64,000 bases of DNA from Phenylobacterium immobile (ATCC 35973) (GTDB taxonomy: Bacteria > Pseudomonadota > Alphaproteobacteria > Caulobacterales > Caulobacteraceae): assembly GCF_001375595.1 (NCBI RefSeq), contig NZ_CVJQ01000001.1, forward strand, positions 496,001 through 560,000. Direction: 5' to 3'. A program made the translations under genes and the position numbers. Below the pieces are notes generated by a model. That model worked only from the letters and a program-made list of their open reading frames with translations. It was not told the DNA's origin and made no database searches. The number at the start of each line of letters is the position of its first letter. Position 1 is the stretch's first letter. Positions 25,824 through 34,147 of the stretch are shown here, piece after piece.

Positions 25824-26597
25824 CTAGTCCCGCACGTGATCATGGCCGCCCAGGCGGCCGGGACGCCAGAAGCCCTCAGCGATGATCTGGTCGGCGGGAA
25901 CGCCGCGGGCGATCAGGCTCTGGCGCTGCCAGCGTACGCTGCTGGTCTCGCCGATGAGGTAGATGTGGCCTTGGCCGGCAGGGGGCTGGAATGCCGCGAC
26001 CTCGGCGTTAAGCAGCCGGCTCATCGGCTGCGCCGGACCAGCCCGGACCAGCCACTCGACCCGGACGTCACCCTGAGTCTCGACGGCCTGGGCGTCGGCC
26101 TCTGCCTCGATCTCGATGTAAGCGGTCGCAGGCGCGCCTTCCGGCAGGGCCTCGATCATCGCCAGGATCGCAGGCAGGCAGGTCTCGTCGCCGAAGAACA
26201 CGCGCCACTCGGCGCCGGAGCGCAGATGGATATGGCCGCGCGGGCCGAAGCACACCACCTGATCGCCGGCCCTGGCGTTCAGAGCCCAGCGCGGGCCTGG
26301 GTTGTCATCGCCGTGCAGGACGACGTCGAGGTCGATGCAGCCGGTCGCGGCGTCATAACGGCGCACGGTGTAGTGCCGGCGGCCCAGGCCGCCCTCCTGG
26401 TCGGGCAGCATCAGCACGAGGTCCTGGCCAGGCTTGAGGTCGAAGGCGCCTTCGCCTTCCTGGGTCACGACCACACGCTGCATGTTCGGCGTCACGCGGG
26501 TCGAACTTTGCACGGTCAGGACGCGCTCGGCCATGCCGCGGCGGCGCATGGCGTCGACCATCTCGGGGCTGGGGCGCTTGAGGAGGGTTTCGCTCAT
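25824..26597 (-). CDS. Siderophore-interacting FAD/NAD(P)H reductase
   Basis: The 257-residue flavoprotein belongs to the ViuB/YqjH siderophore-interacting family. FAD-binding is seen in GLGRRHYTVRRYD, the pyrophosphate/NAD side in GPRGHIHL and WRVFFGDETCLPAI, and the C-terminal GETSSVRWQRQSLIARGV followed by FWRPG is diagnostic. It should release iron from ferric siderophores in the cytosol by reduction. The gene follows padR by two bases on the same strand, forming a small iron-linked operon. No Fur box is obvious upstream. Confidence 0.92.
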   Translation of the reverse strand: MSETLLKRPSPEMVDAMRRRGMAERVLTVQSSTRVTPNMQRVVVTQEGEGAFDLKPGQDLVLMLPDQEGGLGRRHYTVRRYDAATGCIDLDVVLHGDDNPGPRWALNARAGDQVVCFGPRGHIHLRSGAEWRVFFGDETCLPAILAMIEALPEGAPATAYIEIEAEADAQAVETQGDVRVEWLVRAGPAQPMSRLLNAEVAAFQPPAGQGHIYLIGETSSVRWQRQSLIARGVPADQIIAEGFWRPGRLGGHDHVRD

Positions 26598-26599
26598 GG

Positions 26600-27127
26600 T
26601 CAGGTCTCCTTGGATTTTAGGCCGGCGACGCGTTCGGCGGTCTCGTCGAGAATCGCGATGATGCATTGGGCCAGCTCGGTGTTGTCCGGGTCGTCGTGCA
26701 GTCTGCCGCGGGCGACCTCGCGCAGACGATGGAAGGCCGCGCGGACGGGGTGCTCCTCGCGTGTCGCCAGCGACTGCAGGCGCTCAAGCGCGATTGCTGT
26801 TTCAGCCGCCTGGGTTTCCAGGGCGCGCAGACCATCGGCCGTGGCGTGGAAGGTCCGGCGCTGGCTCTGCTCTGGGCCGACGCCCTCTTCCACCAGGCCC
26901 ATGTCGGCCAGCAGGGTGAGGATCGGATAGACGACGCCAGGACTGGGCGCATAGGCGCCGCCGCTCAGGGTCTCGACGGCGCGGATCAGGTCGTAGCCGT
27001 GGCGCGGCTCGTCGGCGATCAGCCGCAGCAGCAGAAGGCGCACGCCATCGCGGTCGAACTGCCGCCGCCGGTGACGGCCGTCGAAGGCGGGTTCGTCAGG
27101 GTCATGGTCAGGACGGCGAGGCTTCAT
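26600..27127 (-). CDS. PadR-family transcriptional regulator
   Basis: The 175-residue protein has the PadR winged helix: LLLLRLIADEPRHGYDLI, SPGVVYPILTLLADMGLVEE and the wing RRTFHATADGLRAL. A C-terminal dimerisation helix region follows. The His/Arg-rich N-terminal tail (GRHRRRQFDRDG) is a feature of PadR proteins linked to siderophore-interacting genes, several of which respond to iron or manganese (NfeR/YqjI type). It heads the padR-sip unit and is presumably autoregulated through palindromes just upstream. Metal binding is inference. Confidence 0.9.
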   Translation of the reverse strand: MKPRRPDHDPDEPAFDGRHRRRQFDRDGVRLLLLRLIADEPRHGYDLIRAVETLSGGAYAPSPGVVYPILTLLADMGLVEEGVGPEQSQRRTFHATADGLRALETQAAETAIALERLQSLATREEHPVRAAFHRLREVARGRLHDDPDNTELAQCIIAILDETAERVAGLKSKET

Positions 27128-27132
27128 CGCAC

Positions 27133-27174
27133 CTAAGATATATCTTAGAATTCTACTTGCAAGTGGCTTGCAAG
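27133..27174. promoter_or_regulatory. Candidate PadR operator: palindrome cluster
   Basis: Directly upstream of padR lie three palindromes: CTAAGATATATCTTAG (27133-27148, perfect 16 bp), TAGAATTCTA (27146-27155) and ACTTGCAAGT (27155-27164). A second CTTGCAAG copy is at 27167-27174. The ATATATC-centred dyad agrees with sites described for PadR regulators of siderophore-interacting proteins. The AT-rich block stands out in a GC-rich region and probably also holds the promoter. Confidence 0.7.
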
Positions 27175-27188
27175 TTGACGCCCGTGAA

Positions 27189-28424
27189 TCAATCGGCGGG
27201 GGCGGCCCTGGGCGCCGACACCCTGGGCGCCGCCGCCGTGGCGGCGACCCCGGACGCGGCCGCCAGCACCACGGCCGCGGCGACGAAGGATGCGCCGATG
27301 AAGGGGGCCGATGCGCCGGGCCCGGCGGTCGCGGCGTAGACGAATCCGAAGACCAGGGGGGAGGCGACGCCCGCGATCGCCGAGACGCTGTTGTTGGCGC
27401 CCTGCAGTTGACCTTGTTCGCTTTCGGAAACCTGCTGGGTCATCAGCGACTGCAGAGGCGGCATGGCCACGCCCCACAGGCTGTTGGGAATCATCGCGGC
27501 GATAAACCAAAGGCCGTTGGGCGCGAGCCCCATGGACGCCAGGCCGAGGGCTCCGAACGCGAGACCCACGACAACCGTGCGCTTCTCGCCCAGCCGCTTG
27601 ACCACGGGGCCCACGAGACCCGCCTGCACGCCGACGTCCAGGAGGCCCACGAAGGCGAACAGCACACCAACTTGCAGCGCGCTCCAACCGTAGCGGGCGC
27701 TAGCGTAGAGCACGAAGATCGAAAAGACGTGGTGGGCGAAGTAGAGCAGGAAATTGACGCCGGCCAGCCGGGTCAGGATCGGCTGTGATCCGAGGAGCTT
27801 GAGCGCGCCGAACGGGTTGGCCCGCGACCACGCGAACGCCGTGCGGTTCTCGCGCGCCAGGGACTCCGGCAGAACGAACGCCCCGTAGAGGAAGGCGATT
27901 CCGCTCATCGCCGCCGCCGCCCAAAAGGGCGCGCGCGGCGAAATCTCGCCCAGGAAGCCGCCCAGCGCCGGGCCGGCGACGAACCCCGCCGAGAAGGCGG
28001 CGCCGATGAAGCCATAGGCCCGGGCCCGGCCCTCCGGCGCGGTCACGTCGGCCACATAGGCGTAGACCGTAGTGAAGCTGGACGAGGTGATTCCGCCGAT
28101 CATGCGGCCCGCCGCCAGCCACCAGAGGTCCGGCGCCAGCGCCATCAGGACCCAGTCGATGGTCATCCCGGCCACCGAGACCAGAATCACGGGTCGGCGG
28201 CCGTAGCGGTCGGACAGGGCGCCGATGATCGGCGAGGCGACGAACTGCATGCTGGCCCAAAGCGCGATCAGCACCCCGTTCCAGACGCCGGCGTGCGCCT
28301 CTGTGCCCGAGTACGCGCGTATCAGGGCGGGCAGGACAGGGATCACCAGGCCCATCGCCAGGATGTCCAGCAACGCGGTGACCAGGATGAAGGCGGTGGC
28401 CGCGCGACCGTGGGCAAGGGACAT
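27189..28424 (-). CDS. MFS transporter, TCR/Tet family
   Basis: The 411-residue protein has twelve predicted membrane helices and the MFS drug:H+ antiporter-1 motifs: MGLVIPVLPALIR in helix 1, the loop 2-3 motif GALSDRYGRRPVIL, and GFIGAAFSAGFVAGPALGG in helix 5. This is the TetA-like tetracycline/multidrug efflux subfamily; without a TetR partner, tetracycline as substrate is unproven. It ends 61 bases before padR on the same strand. The start at 28424 gives the usual short N-terminus. Confidence 0.88.
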   Translation of the reverse strand: MSLAHGRAATAFILVTALLDILAMGLVIPVLPALIRAYSGTEAHAGVWNGVLIALWASMQFVASPIIGALSDRYGRRPVILVSVAGMTIDWVLMALAPDLWWLAAGRMIGGITSSSFTTVYAYVADVTAPEGRARAYGFIGAAFSAGFVAGPALGGFLGEISPRAPFWAAAAMSGIAFLYGAFVLPESLARENRTAFAWSRANPFGALKLLGSQPILTRLAGVNFLLYFAHHVFSIFVLYASARYGWSALQVGVLFAFVGLLDVGVQAGLVGPVVKRLGEKRTVVVGLAFGALGLASMGLAPNGLWFIAAMIPNSLWGVAMPPLQSLMTQQVSESEQGQLQGANNSVSAIAGVASPLVFGFVYAATAGPGASAPFIGASFVAAAVVLAAASGVAATAAAPRVSAPRAAPAD

Positions 28425-28466
28425 CGCCGGGCTTTACGGCGAAAACGCCGCCTGCGCGAGGGCGGC

Positions 28467-29189
28467 TTAGTCCCGGTCGCGGGCGGCGCGTCGGTCGAGC
28501 AGGAAGACGCAGGTGAGCACGGCGAAGGCGAAGGCGACCATGGCCGCGGCGATCAGGTGGGCCTCGCCGAACCGTAAGGACTCCACCAGCCGGTACATCC
28601 GCACCGACAGCACCTCGGTCTCCCCCGGAATCGCGCCGCCGATCATCAGAATCACGCCGAACTCGCCGACGGTGTGGGCGAAGACCAGGACTGCGGCCGT
28701 CAGGAAGCCGCGGCGCGCGGCCGGCGCGATCACCCGGAGGAAGGCCGCCAGCGGCGGCGCGCCAAGCGTCGCGGCCGAATCCCAGGGGTCGTCTCCCAGG
28801 GCCTGGAAGGCGTTTCTGATCGGTTGCACGGCGAAAGGCAGGGAATAGACCATCGAGCCGACCACGAGGCCGGGGAAGGTGAAGGCCAGTCCTGAGACAC
28901 CGAACGGCGCTGCCAGCGCCATGAGCGGGCTGGTGGGGGCGAGCGCCAACAGCAGGTAGAACCCCAGCACGGAAGGGGGCAGCACCAAGGGCAATGCGGT
29001 GATCGCCGCCACCGCCTCCTTCCACCCGGCGTTGGACCGGGCCAGCCACCACGCGAGCGGCGTGGCGACCAAGAGCAAGAGGATGGTCGTCAGGCCGGCC
29101 AGCCGCAGGGTGGTGAGCGCGACGATCAGCAGGTCGAAGGGGCCGCCGGGGTTCAACGCACCCTCACCGGGACGGCGCCGCATAGCCAT
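28467..29189 (-). CDS. modB: Molybdate ABC transporter permease
   Basis: The 240-residue membrane protein has about five helices and the permease-ATPase coupling loop AFQALGDDPWDSAATLGAPP, with the ModB-type GEFGVILMIGGAIPGETEVL following. It passes molybdate across the inner membrane. The annotated ATG at 29189 overlaps modA by 26 bases; a TTG at 29156, just after the modA stop and behind GAGGG, is an alternative start. The ATPase ModC is not encoded next to it: the following gene is an MFS pump. Confidence 0.92.
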   Translation of the reverse strand: MAMRRRPGEGALNPGGPFDLLIVALTTLRLAGLTTILLLLVATPLAWWLARSNAGWKEAVAAITALPLVLPPSVLGFYLLLALAPTSPLMALAAPFGVSGLAFTFPGLVVGSMVYSLPFAVQPIRNAFQALGDDPWDSAATLGAPPLAAFLRVIAPAARRGFLTAAVLVFAHTVGEFGVILMIGGAIPGETEVLSVRMYRLVESLRFGEAHLIAAAMVAFAFAVLTCVFLLDRRAARDRD

Positions 29190-29913
29190 AGCGGCGAATG
29201 ATGGCGCGGGCCTGCGGCCCCTTGAGGAAGGTCAGGAAGGCGCGCGCTGTGGGCTCGTCGGCGCCGGCTTTCAGCAGGATCGCTTGCTGGGCGATCGGCT
29301 TGTGCCGATTGGCGGGCACGATCCAGTAGGTCGTCTGTGGCTCGCCGATGACCTGCGACAGGGCGACGAACCCGAGGCCAGCCGCGCCGGAGGCGACGAA
29401 CTGGTGGGCCTGGGCGATGGAGCTCCCGAGCACCACGCGACCTTGCAGGCGGTCCTTAAGGCCCATGACGGCCAGGGTCTCCAGGGCGGCTGCGCCATAG
29501 GGCGCGACGGCGGGATCGGCGATGGCGAGCTTGCCGAAGCGGTCTTCCGCGAGCGTCCCGGCGCTGGCGAACCCCGGGCGCGGCGAATAGAGCGCAAGTC
29601 GCCCCACGGCATAGGTGAACCGCGTGCCGGCCACACCCAAGCCGTCGGTCTCGGCCCTCCGCGGCCGCTCGGCGTCGGCCGACAGGAACACCGCATAGGG
29701 CGCTCCATGGGCGATCTGCGTCAGGAGCTGGCCCGACGCGCCGGGGCTGATCCTCGCCTCATGCCCTGTCGAAGCCTTGAAGGCCTGGGCGATCTGCTGG
29801 GCCGGCTCGGCGAAGTTGGCTGCGACCGCCACCGAGATGGTGTCGGCGGCGGCTTGCCCGGCGAAGCCGAGGGTCAAGAGGCACAGTCCGACCGTCAGGC
29901 GACGAAGCAGCAT
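29164..29913 (-). CDS. modA: Molybdate ABC transporter substrate-binding protein
   Basis: This 249-residue periplasmic protein has a signal peptide (RRLTVGLCLLTLGFAGQAAA) and mature start DTISVAVAANFAEP. It carries the ModA oxyanion-binding elements SPGASGQLLTQIAHGAP and FLSADAERP. I chose the ATG at 29913, which has GGAGAA eight bases upstream, over an in-frame ATG at 29940. It delivers molybdate or tungstate to ModB. Molybdenum cofactor genes are not seen nearby. Confidence 0.93.
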   Translation of the reverse strand: MLLRRLTVGLCLLTLGFAGQAAADTISVAVAANFAEPAQQIAQAFKASTGHEARISPGASGQLLTQIAHGAPYAVFLSADAERPRRAETDGLGVAGTRFTYAVGRLALYSPRPGFASAGTLAEDRFGKLAIADPAVAPYGAAALETLAVMGLKDRLQGRVVLGSSIAQAHQFVASGAAGLGFVALSQVIGEPQTTYWIVPANRHKPIAQQAILLKAGADEPTARAFLTFLKGPQARAIIRRYGYAAPSR

Positions 29914-30022
29914 CGGGGTTCTCCACAGGCGCCAGACCATAGCCGCGGGACCGCCGCTCGGAACAGCCCTGCTCGCGCGGCGTTATTGCCCGGCGTGTCG
30001 TGAAGAAGCTTAGGAGAATCCC

Positions 30023-30319
30023 ATGAAGAAGCTGCTTATCGCGGCCACCCTGTTCGGTTCGGCCCTGTCGGTCGCCGCCGTCCCCGCCATCGCTGAAGCT
30101 CAGTCGCGCGAACGCGTGCTGGTCTGCAAGGCGTCAAAGTCGCGCAAGACCACCGGTACGGTCGTCGGCGCCCTTGGCGGCGGCCTGCTCGGCAACGCCG
30201 TCAGCAATGGCGGCACGGGCGGCACCCTGCTCGGCGCCGGCGCGGGCGCCTTGGCCGGTCGCGAGATCGCCAAGAGCGGCGGCAAGAAGCGGTGCCACTA
30301 CGAGTACCGCTACCGCTAA
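30023..30319 (+). CDS. Glycine-zipper (2TM) secreted protein
   Basis: The 98-residue product has a signal peptide (KKLLIAATLFGSALSVAAV, cleavage probably after AEA near residue 26). A glycine-zipper segment follows: GTVVGALGGGLLGNAV and GTLLGAGAGALAGREIA. It ends with a basic/aromatic tail with one Cys (CHYEYRYR). Such SmpA/OmlA- or Rick17-like proteins sit in or near the outer membrane, but their function is unknown. AGGAGA precedes the ATG. A UUCG-capped hairpin follows the stop. Confidence 0.82.
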   Translation: MKKLLIAATLFGSALSVAAVPAIAEAQSRERVLVCKASKSRKTTGTVVGALGGGLLGNAVSNGGTGGTLLGAGAGALAGREIAKSGGKKRCHYEYRYR

Positions 30320-30330
30320 GCCCGGTCAGA

Positions 30331-30350
30331 CGGGCGGCTTCGGCCGCCCG
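30331..30350 (+). terminator. UUCG-loop hairpin after glycine-zipper gene
   Basis: CGGGCGGC, TTCG and GCCGCCCG form a perfect 8-bp stem with a stable UUCG tetraloop 12 bases after the stop. There is no T-run, so termination may be weak or rho-assisted, or the hairpin may mainly protect the mRNA 3' end. Confidence 0.65.
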
Positions 30351-30401
30351 CTCTCGCCGTCACAGGCGCTATAACGGCGACGGATGAGATCATATCCGTT
30401 G

Positions 30402-30420
30402 GATGAATACAGTATTCATC
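30402..30420. promoter_or_regulatory. Perfect palindrome GATGAATAC-A-GTATTCATC, candidate operator
   Basis: A 19-base perfect dyad with a one-base centre lies 107 bases upstream of the alpha/beta hydrolase start, in an unusually AT-rich spacer. Size and symmetry fit a TetR- or GntR-type repressor site, but no regulator gene is adjacent. Confidence 0.6.
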
Positions 30421-30527
30421 TAAGAAGAAATCCTATTTTGGGCTGACCAAACGGCCTTGATCTGTAATAGATCGGACCTCAGACGATGCGCGGCTCAACC
30501 AGCGCGTCGATAACAGGGGAGGTCCAG

Positions 30528-31448
30528 ATGGCCGAACATCTCAAGCTGAAGAATCCCGTCAACGAACGTCCGCGCTCGGCGTGGGGTTCGATCGCCACCG
30601 AACTGTTCGGTTGCGAAATTCGCATGATCCAGGGCGAGCGCTGGAAGCATCGCGTCATCGAAATGGGCGACAAGGAAGCCCCGCCGCTGTTCCTCTACCA
30701 TGGGGTCGGCGGCTACGGCGAACCCTACGCCCGCGTCCTGCCGGCGTTCGCTCGCGACTTCCGCGTGTTCGCAGTCGATGCGCTCTACCACGGCATGTCG
30801 TCGAAGGAGCCCTTCGACAACGAGAACCGCACCAAGATGCAGGCCGCGGCCTATGTCGATCTGCTTCATGCCCTCGGGTACGAGAAGGCGATCTATGAAG
30901 GGGAGTCGATGGGTGCCGGGATCGGCTTCGAGATCGGCATGAGCTATCCTGAGACCGTCACCAAACTGGTGCTCAACGGCTTCGGCGCGGTCGACACCAA
31001 GCGCAAGGACTTCAAGGAGCAGCCCTGGAAGGGCGACCTCTGGGAGCTCAGCCAGGCCGCTGTCCTAGATCCGTCCTACGAAAACGTTCAGAAGCGCCTG
31101 TGGTGGCTGGTCCATGACAACGATTCCATGGACGACGAAATGGTTCGGCTGCGGATGAAAGTCTGGTCGGAGCCGGAGATCAACAAGTCGCTCCGCAACG
31201 TGTTCTCGATCGACGTCCCCCGTCCGACCCCGAAGCTCTACAGCGAGGAAGAGGTCAAGGCGAAGTGGACCGTAAAGGACACGCTCGTGGTGTACGGCAC
31301 CTACAACCCGCAGCGTGGCCCGGACTACGGCGAATATTGCGCCGATCTGATCGGTGCGAAGTTCTACGAGTTCAAGGACGTCGGCCACTGGCCGATGTGG
31401 GAATGCCCTGACGAATACATCGAGGCGCTCCGCAGCTACCTGCTCTAG
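30528..31448 (+). CDS. Alpha/beta hydrolase (meta-cleavage-product hydrolase-like)
   Basis: The 306-residue protein has the oxyanion-hole motif YHGVGGYGEP, the nucleophile elbow GESMGAGIG (Ser near residue 134) and the catalytic His in KDVGHWPMWE close to the C-terminus. The order matches MhpC/BphD-like C-C bond hydrolases and related esterases. GGGGAGGTCCAG precedes the ATG at 30528. Together with the upstream palindrome this looks like an inducible catabolic gene, but the substrate is unknown. A strong terminator follows. Confidence 0.87.
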   Translation: MAEHLKLKNPVNERPRSAWGSIATELFGCEIRMIQGERWKHRVIEMGDKEAPPLFLYHGVGGYGEPYARVLPAFARDFRVFAVDALYHGMSSKEPFDNENRTKMQAAAYVDLLHALGYEKAIYEGESMGAGIGFEIGMSYPETVTKLVLNGFGAVDTKRKDFKEQPWKGDLWELSQAAVLDPSYENVQKRLWWLVHDNDSMDDEMVRLRMKVWSEPEINKSLRNVFSIDVPRPTPKLYSEEEVKAKWTVKDTLVVYGTYNPQRGPDYGEYCADLIGAKFYEFKDVGHWPMWECPDEYIEALRSYLL

Positions 31449-31471
31449 GTCCGCGCGAAAGCGAAGGGAGG

Positions 31472-31499
31472 GGCGGGCGCCGCGAGGCGTCCGCCTTTT
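31472..31499 (+). terminator. Intrinsic terminator after alpha/beta hydrolase
   Basis: GGCGGGCGCC (31472-31481), loop GCGA, and GGCGTCCGCC (31486-31495) pair over ten bases with one G-U, followed by TTTT. It ends exactly where the truA stop begins on the other strand and separates the two converging units. Confidence 0.88.
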
Positions 31500-32243
31500 C
31501 TATTCCGGGTAGGTCACGCCGGTCAGGTAGAGCCCGTGCGGCGGGGCCACAGGCCCGCAGGCCCGGCGGTCAGCCGCATCGAGGGCCGCCTTGACGTCGG
31601 CGACGCTCCAGCGGCCCAGCCCGACCTCCACCAGTGACCCGGTCATCGACCGCACTTGGCGGTGGAGGAAGGAGCGCGCGGCGAAGACCAGGGACACCTC
31701 GTCGCCCGACCGGCTGACCGTCGCCAGATCCAGCGACTTCACGGGCGATTTCGCCTGGCAGGCGGCGTCGCGGAATGTGGTGAAGTCGTGTGTCCCGGTC
31801 AAAGCCTGAGCGGCCTCATGCATGGCGTCGGCGTCCAGCGGCTTGGCGACGTGCCAGACCAGGGCGCGTTCCAGCGCGGGCGCGTCGCGACGGTTCAGGA
31901 TCCGATAGAGGTAGCGTCGCCCCGTGGCTGAGAACCGTGCGCTCCAGTCGTCCGACACCGCCGCCGCCTCAAGGACCACGATCTGCTCGGCGCGCAGGTG
32001 GGCGTTCAACGCCCTGCGCACCACGTCGGCCGGCCACTCGCGCTCCAGATCCACATGGACGACCTGACCGGTGGCGTGCACGCCGCTGTCGGTGCGGCCG
32101 GCCGCCTGGATGCGGCGCGTCTCGCTGCTGAAGGCCAGGACCGCGGCCTCGATCGCGGCTTGCACAGACGGTTGGTTCGCCTGGGCTTGGAAGCCGTTGT
32201 AGGCCGATCCGTCATACTCGATCGTCAGGCGATAGCGCGGCAT
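31500..32243 (-). CDS. truA: tRNA pseudouridine(38-40) synthase
   Basis: The 247-residue enzyme converts uridines 38-40 in the anticodon arm to pseudouridine. The catalytic D52 is in [14 protein letters not shown], the N-terminus is [17 protein letters not shown] and the second half contains [17 protein letters not shown]. Its ATG shares one base with the fmt stop (TGATG), so fmt-truA are coupled. Length is normal. Confidence 0.96.
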   Translation of the reverse strand: MPRYRLTIEYDGSAYNGFQAQANQPSVQAAIEAAVLAFSSETRRIQAAGRTDSGVHATGQVVHVDLEREWPADVVRRALNAHLRAEQIVVLEAAAVSDDWSARFSATGRRYLYRILNRRDAPALERALVWHVAKPLDADAMHEAAQALTGTHDFTTFRDAACQAKSPVKSLDLATVSRSGDEVSLVFAARSFLHRQVRSMTGSLVEVGLGRWSVADVKAALDAADRRACGPVAPPHGLYLTGVTYPE

Positions 32244-33157
32244 CAGAGCAGCCGTGTTCCCGTCGCGATCGGCGCGCCCCGCAGAAAGACGTCGGCCTGC
32301 TGCGCGCCCTTGCCTTCGCGCTGGACGCGCAAAAGGCGGATCGCGCCTTCGCCGCAGGCCACCGCCAAGGCCTCATCCAGCACTTCGCCGGGCGCGCCTG
32401 CGCCCTCCGCCAGGGTGGACAGCAGCGCCTTCACGCGATGCTCGCCCAACTGGAACCAGGCGCCGGGAAAGGGCGACAGGCCGCGGATCTTGCGGTCGAC
32501 TTCGGCGGCGGGTTTCGTCCAGTCGATGCGGGTCTCCCGGGGTCGCAGCTTCTTGGCGTAGGTCGCGCCTTCCTCGGCCTGGGCGGTCTCGACCGCCCGC
32601 CCGGCGTCGATGTCCGCGAGGGCCGCGATCATCAGGGCTGCGCCGGCCGCGGCCATGCGGTCGTGCAGAGAGCCAGCGGTCTCGTCATCGGCGATTGGAA
32701 GGCGCGCGGTGGCGATCACCGGGCCTTCATCCAGGCCCTCCGTCATGCGCATGACCTGGACGCCCGTCTCTGGATCACCCGCCATGATCGCCCGCTGGAT
32801 GGGCGCAGCGCCGCGCCAACGCGGCAGCAGCGACCCGTGCAGATTGAACGATCCCAAACGCGGCGCATCGAGCACTGCGGCCGGCAGGATCTGGCCGAAG
32901 GCGACGACGACGGCCGCGTCAAGCTCCAGCGCCACGAAATCGGCGATGACCGCTGGGTCGCGCATCGACTCCGGCGTGCGCACTGTCAGCCCGTGGCTTT
33001 CGGCGAAGGCGTGGACCGGCGAAGGCTTCAGCGCCTGGCCACGACCACGTTTGGCCAGGGGCTGCGAATAGACGCAGGCGATCTCGTGACCGGCCTCGAC
33101 GAGGGCGGCGAGGGTTGCGACGGCGAGATCGGGAGTTCCCAGGAAGGCGAGGCGCAT
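32243..33157 (-). CDS. fmt: Methionyl-tRNA formyltransferase
   Basis: The 304-residue enzyme formylates initiator Met-tRNA using 10-formyl-THF. The hydrolase/transferase core has [13 protein letters not shown] at the N-terminus and [20 protein letters not shown] with the catalytic Asn and His; a C-terminal OB-like tRNA-binding domain follows. Its usual partner def lies just upstream but is separated by a small gene on the opposite strand. Confidence 0.96.
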   Translation of the reverse strand: MRLAFLGTPDLAVATLAALVEAGHEIACVYSQPLAKRGRGQALKPSPVHAFAESHGLTVRTPESMRDPAVIADFVALELDAAVVVAFGQILPAAVLDAPRLGSFNLHGSLLPRWRGAAPIQRAIMAGDPETGVQVMRMTEGLDEGPVIATARLPIADDETAGSLHDRMAAAGAALMIAALADIDAGRAVETAQAEEGATYAKKLRPRETRIDWTKPAAEVDRKIRGLSPFPGAWFQLGEHRVKALLSTLAEGAGAPGEVLDEALAVACGEGAIRLLRVQREGKGAQQADVFLRGAPIATGTRLL

Positions 33158-33245
33158 GGCCTAGGCTTTAGCCCCAGAGCGCGCCGGGCGGAACCGGCGG
33201 CGAAGCTTGGCCGTTGAATGACGGTATCTCCGGGGAGACAAAGCC

Positions 33246-33581
33246 ATGCGCAAGATCGCCATTTCCATCGCCGCACTCACGCTGGCCGCCGGCCTCGCAG
33301 GCTGTTCGGAGCGCACCCAGCAGAGCGCCGCCGAAGATGTGAATGCCGCCGCCTCCGACGTCACCATCGCCGCGCAGGACGTCGCCGACAGCGCCGAGGT
33401 CAAGGAACTGGGCGCTGACATCAAAGCCGGCGCGAAAGACGCCGCAGGCGAGGTGAAGGCCGCCGCCAGCGAAGCGGGCGATAAGCTCAAGGCGGCTGGC
33501 GCCGAGATCAAGGAAGGCGCGAAGGCCACGGCCGAGCGCGCTGATGCGCGCCTGGACGGCCGCGCGCCTGAAGAGAAATGA
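33246..33581 (+). CDS. Small lipoprotein with amphipathic helical repeats
   Basis: The 111-residue product has a lipoprotein signal with lipobox LAGC (Cys 20). The rest is almost wholly charged/alanine helix, rich in repeats such as ADIKAGAKDAAGEV, AAASEAGDKLKAAG and AEIKEGAKATAERA. The 11-residue-like periodicity resembles LEA/apolipoprotein-style amphipathic helices and YtxH-like proteins. It probably lines a membrane surface in the envelope; no function is known. GGGGAGACAAAG precedes the start. It lies on the opposite strand between def and fmt. Confidence 0.78.
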   Translation: MRKIAISIAALTLAAGLAGCSERTQQSAAEDVNAAASDVTIAAQDVADSAEVKELGADIKAGAKDAAGEVKAAASEAGDKLKAAGAEIKEGAKATAERADARLDGRAPEEK

Positions 33582-33596
33582 CGCCGTGCGGCTGGT

Positions 33597-34100
33597 CTAA
33601 GCCGCCCGCTTGCGGACTTTCTTGATCGCCTGCTCGCGCTTTAGCCGAGATAGGTGGTCGATGAAGAGCACGCCTTCCAGATGGTCCATCTCGTGCTGGA
33701 TGCAGACCGCAAAGAGGCCGTCGGCCTCCTCCTCGACCAGCTCGCCCTGGTAATTCAGGTAACGCAGGCTCACCCGCGCCGGGCGTTCGACCTCGTCGTA
33801 GATCTCAGGCACTGACAGGCAACCCTCTTCGTAAGGGGCTGTCTCTTCCGAACGCCACAGGATCTCAGGGTTCACATAGTGGCGCGGCTGAGGGTCTTCG
33901 CCTTCCCGCGCCAGGTCCATGACGATGACGCGTTTGGGCACGCCCACCTGCACGGCGGCCAGGCCGATGCCCGGTGCGGCGTACATGGTCTCAAGCATGT
34001 CATCCATCAGCGCGCGCAGGTCGTCGTCCACGCCCTCGACGGGGGTGGAGACCTGTTTGAGCACAGGATGGGGAACGGTGAGGATTTCGCGCAGCGCCAT
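33597..34100 (-). CDS. def: Peptide deformylase
   Basis: The 167-residue metalloenzyme removes the N-formyl group from new proteins. All three motifs are present: [18 protein letters not shown] with the metal-binding Cys and QHEMDHLEG with both metal His and the catalytic Glu. It follows rmuC by 47 bases on the same strand. Confidence 0.97.
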   Translation of the reverse strand: MALREILTVPHPVLKQVSTPVEGVDDDLRALMDDMLETMYAAPGIGLAAVQVGVPKRVIVMDLAREGEDPQPRHYVNPEILWRSEETAPYEEGCLSVPEIYDEVERPARVSLRYLNYQGELVEEEADGLFAVCIQHEMDHLEGVLFIDHLSRLKREQAIKKVRKRAA

Positions 34101-34147
34101 GTTTGCGAGGTAGGAGCGCAGGCGCCGGGCGTCAAGCGGCGTGGCGC

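Noticed and set aside
27189..28424. Tetracycline resistance determinant.
   Set aside because: The MFS motifs fit the TetA-like family, but no TetR gene or mobile element is present and such pumps are common chromosomal genes; substrate cannot be claimed.
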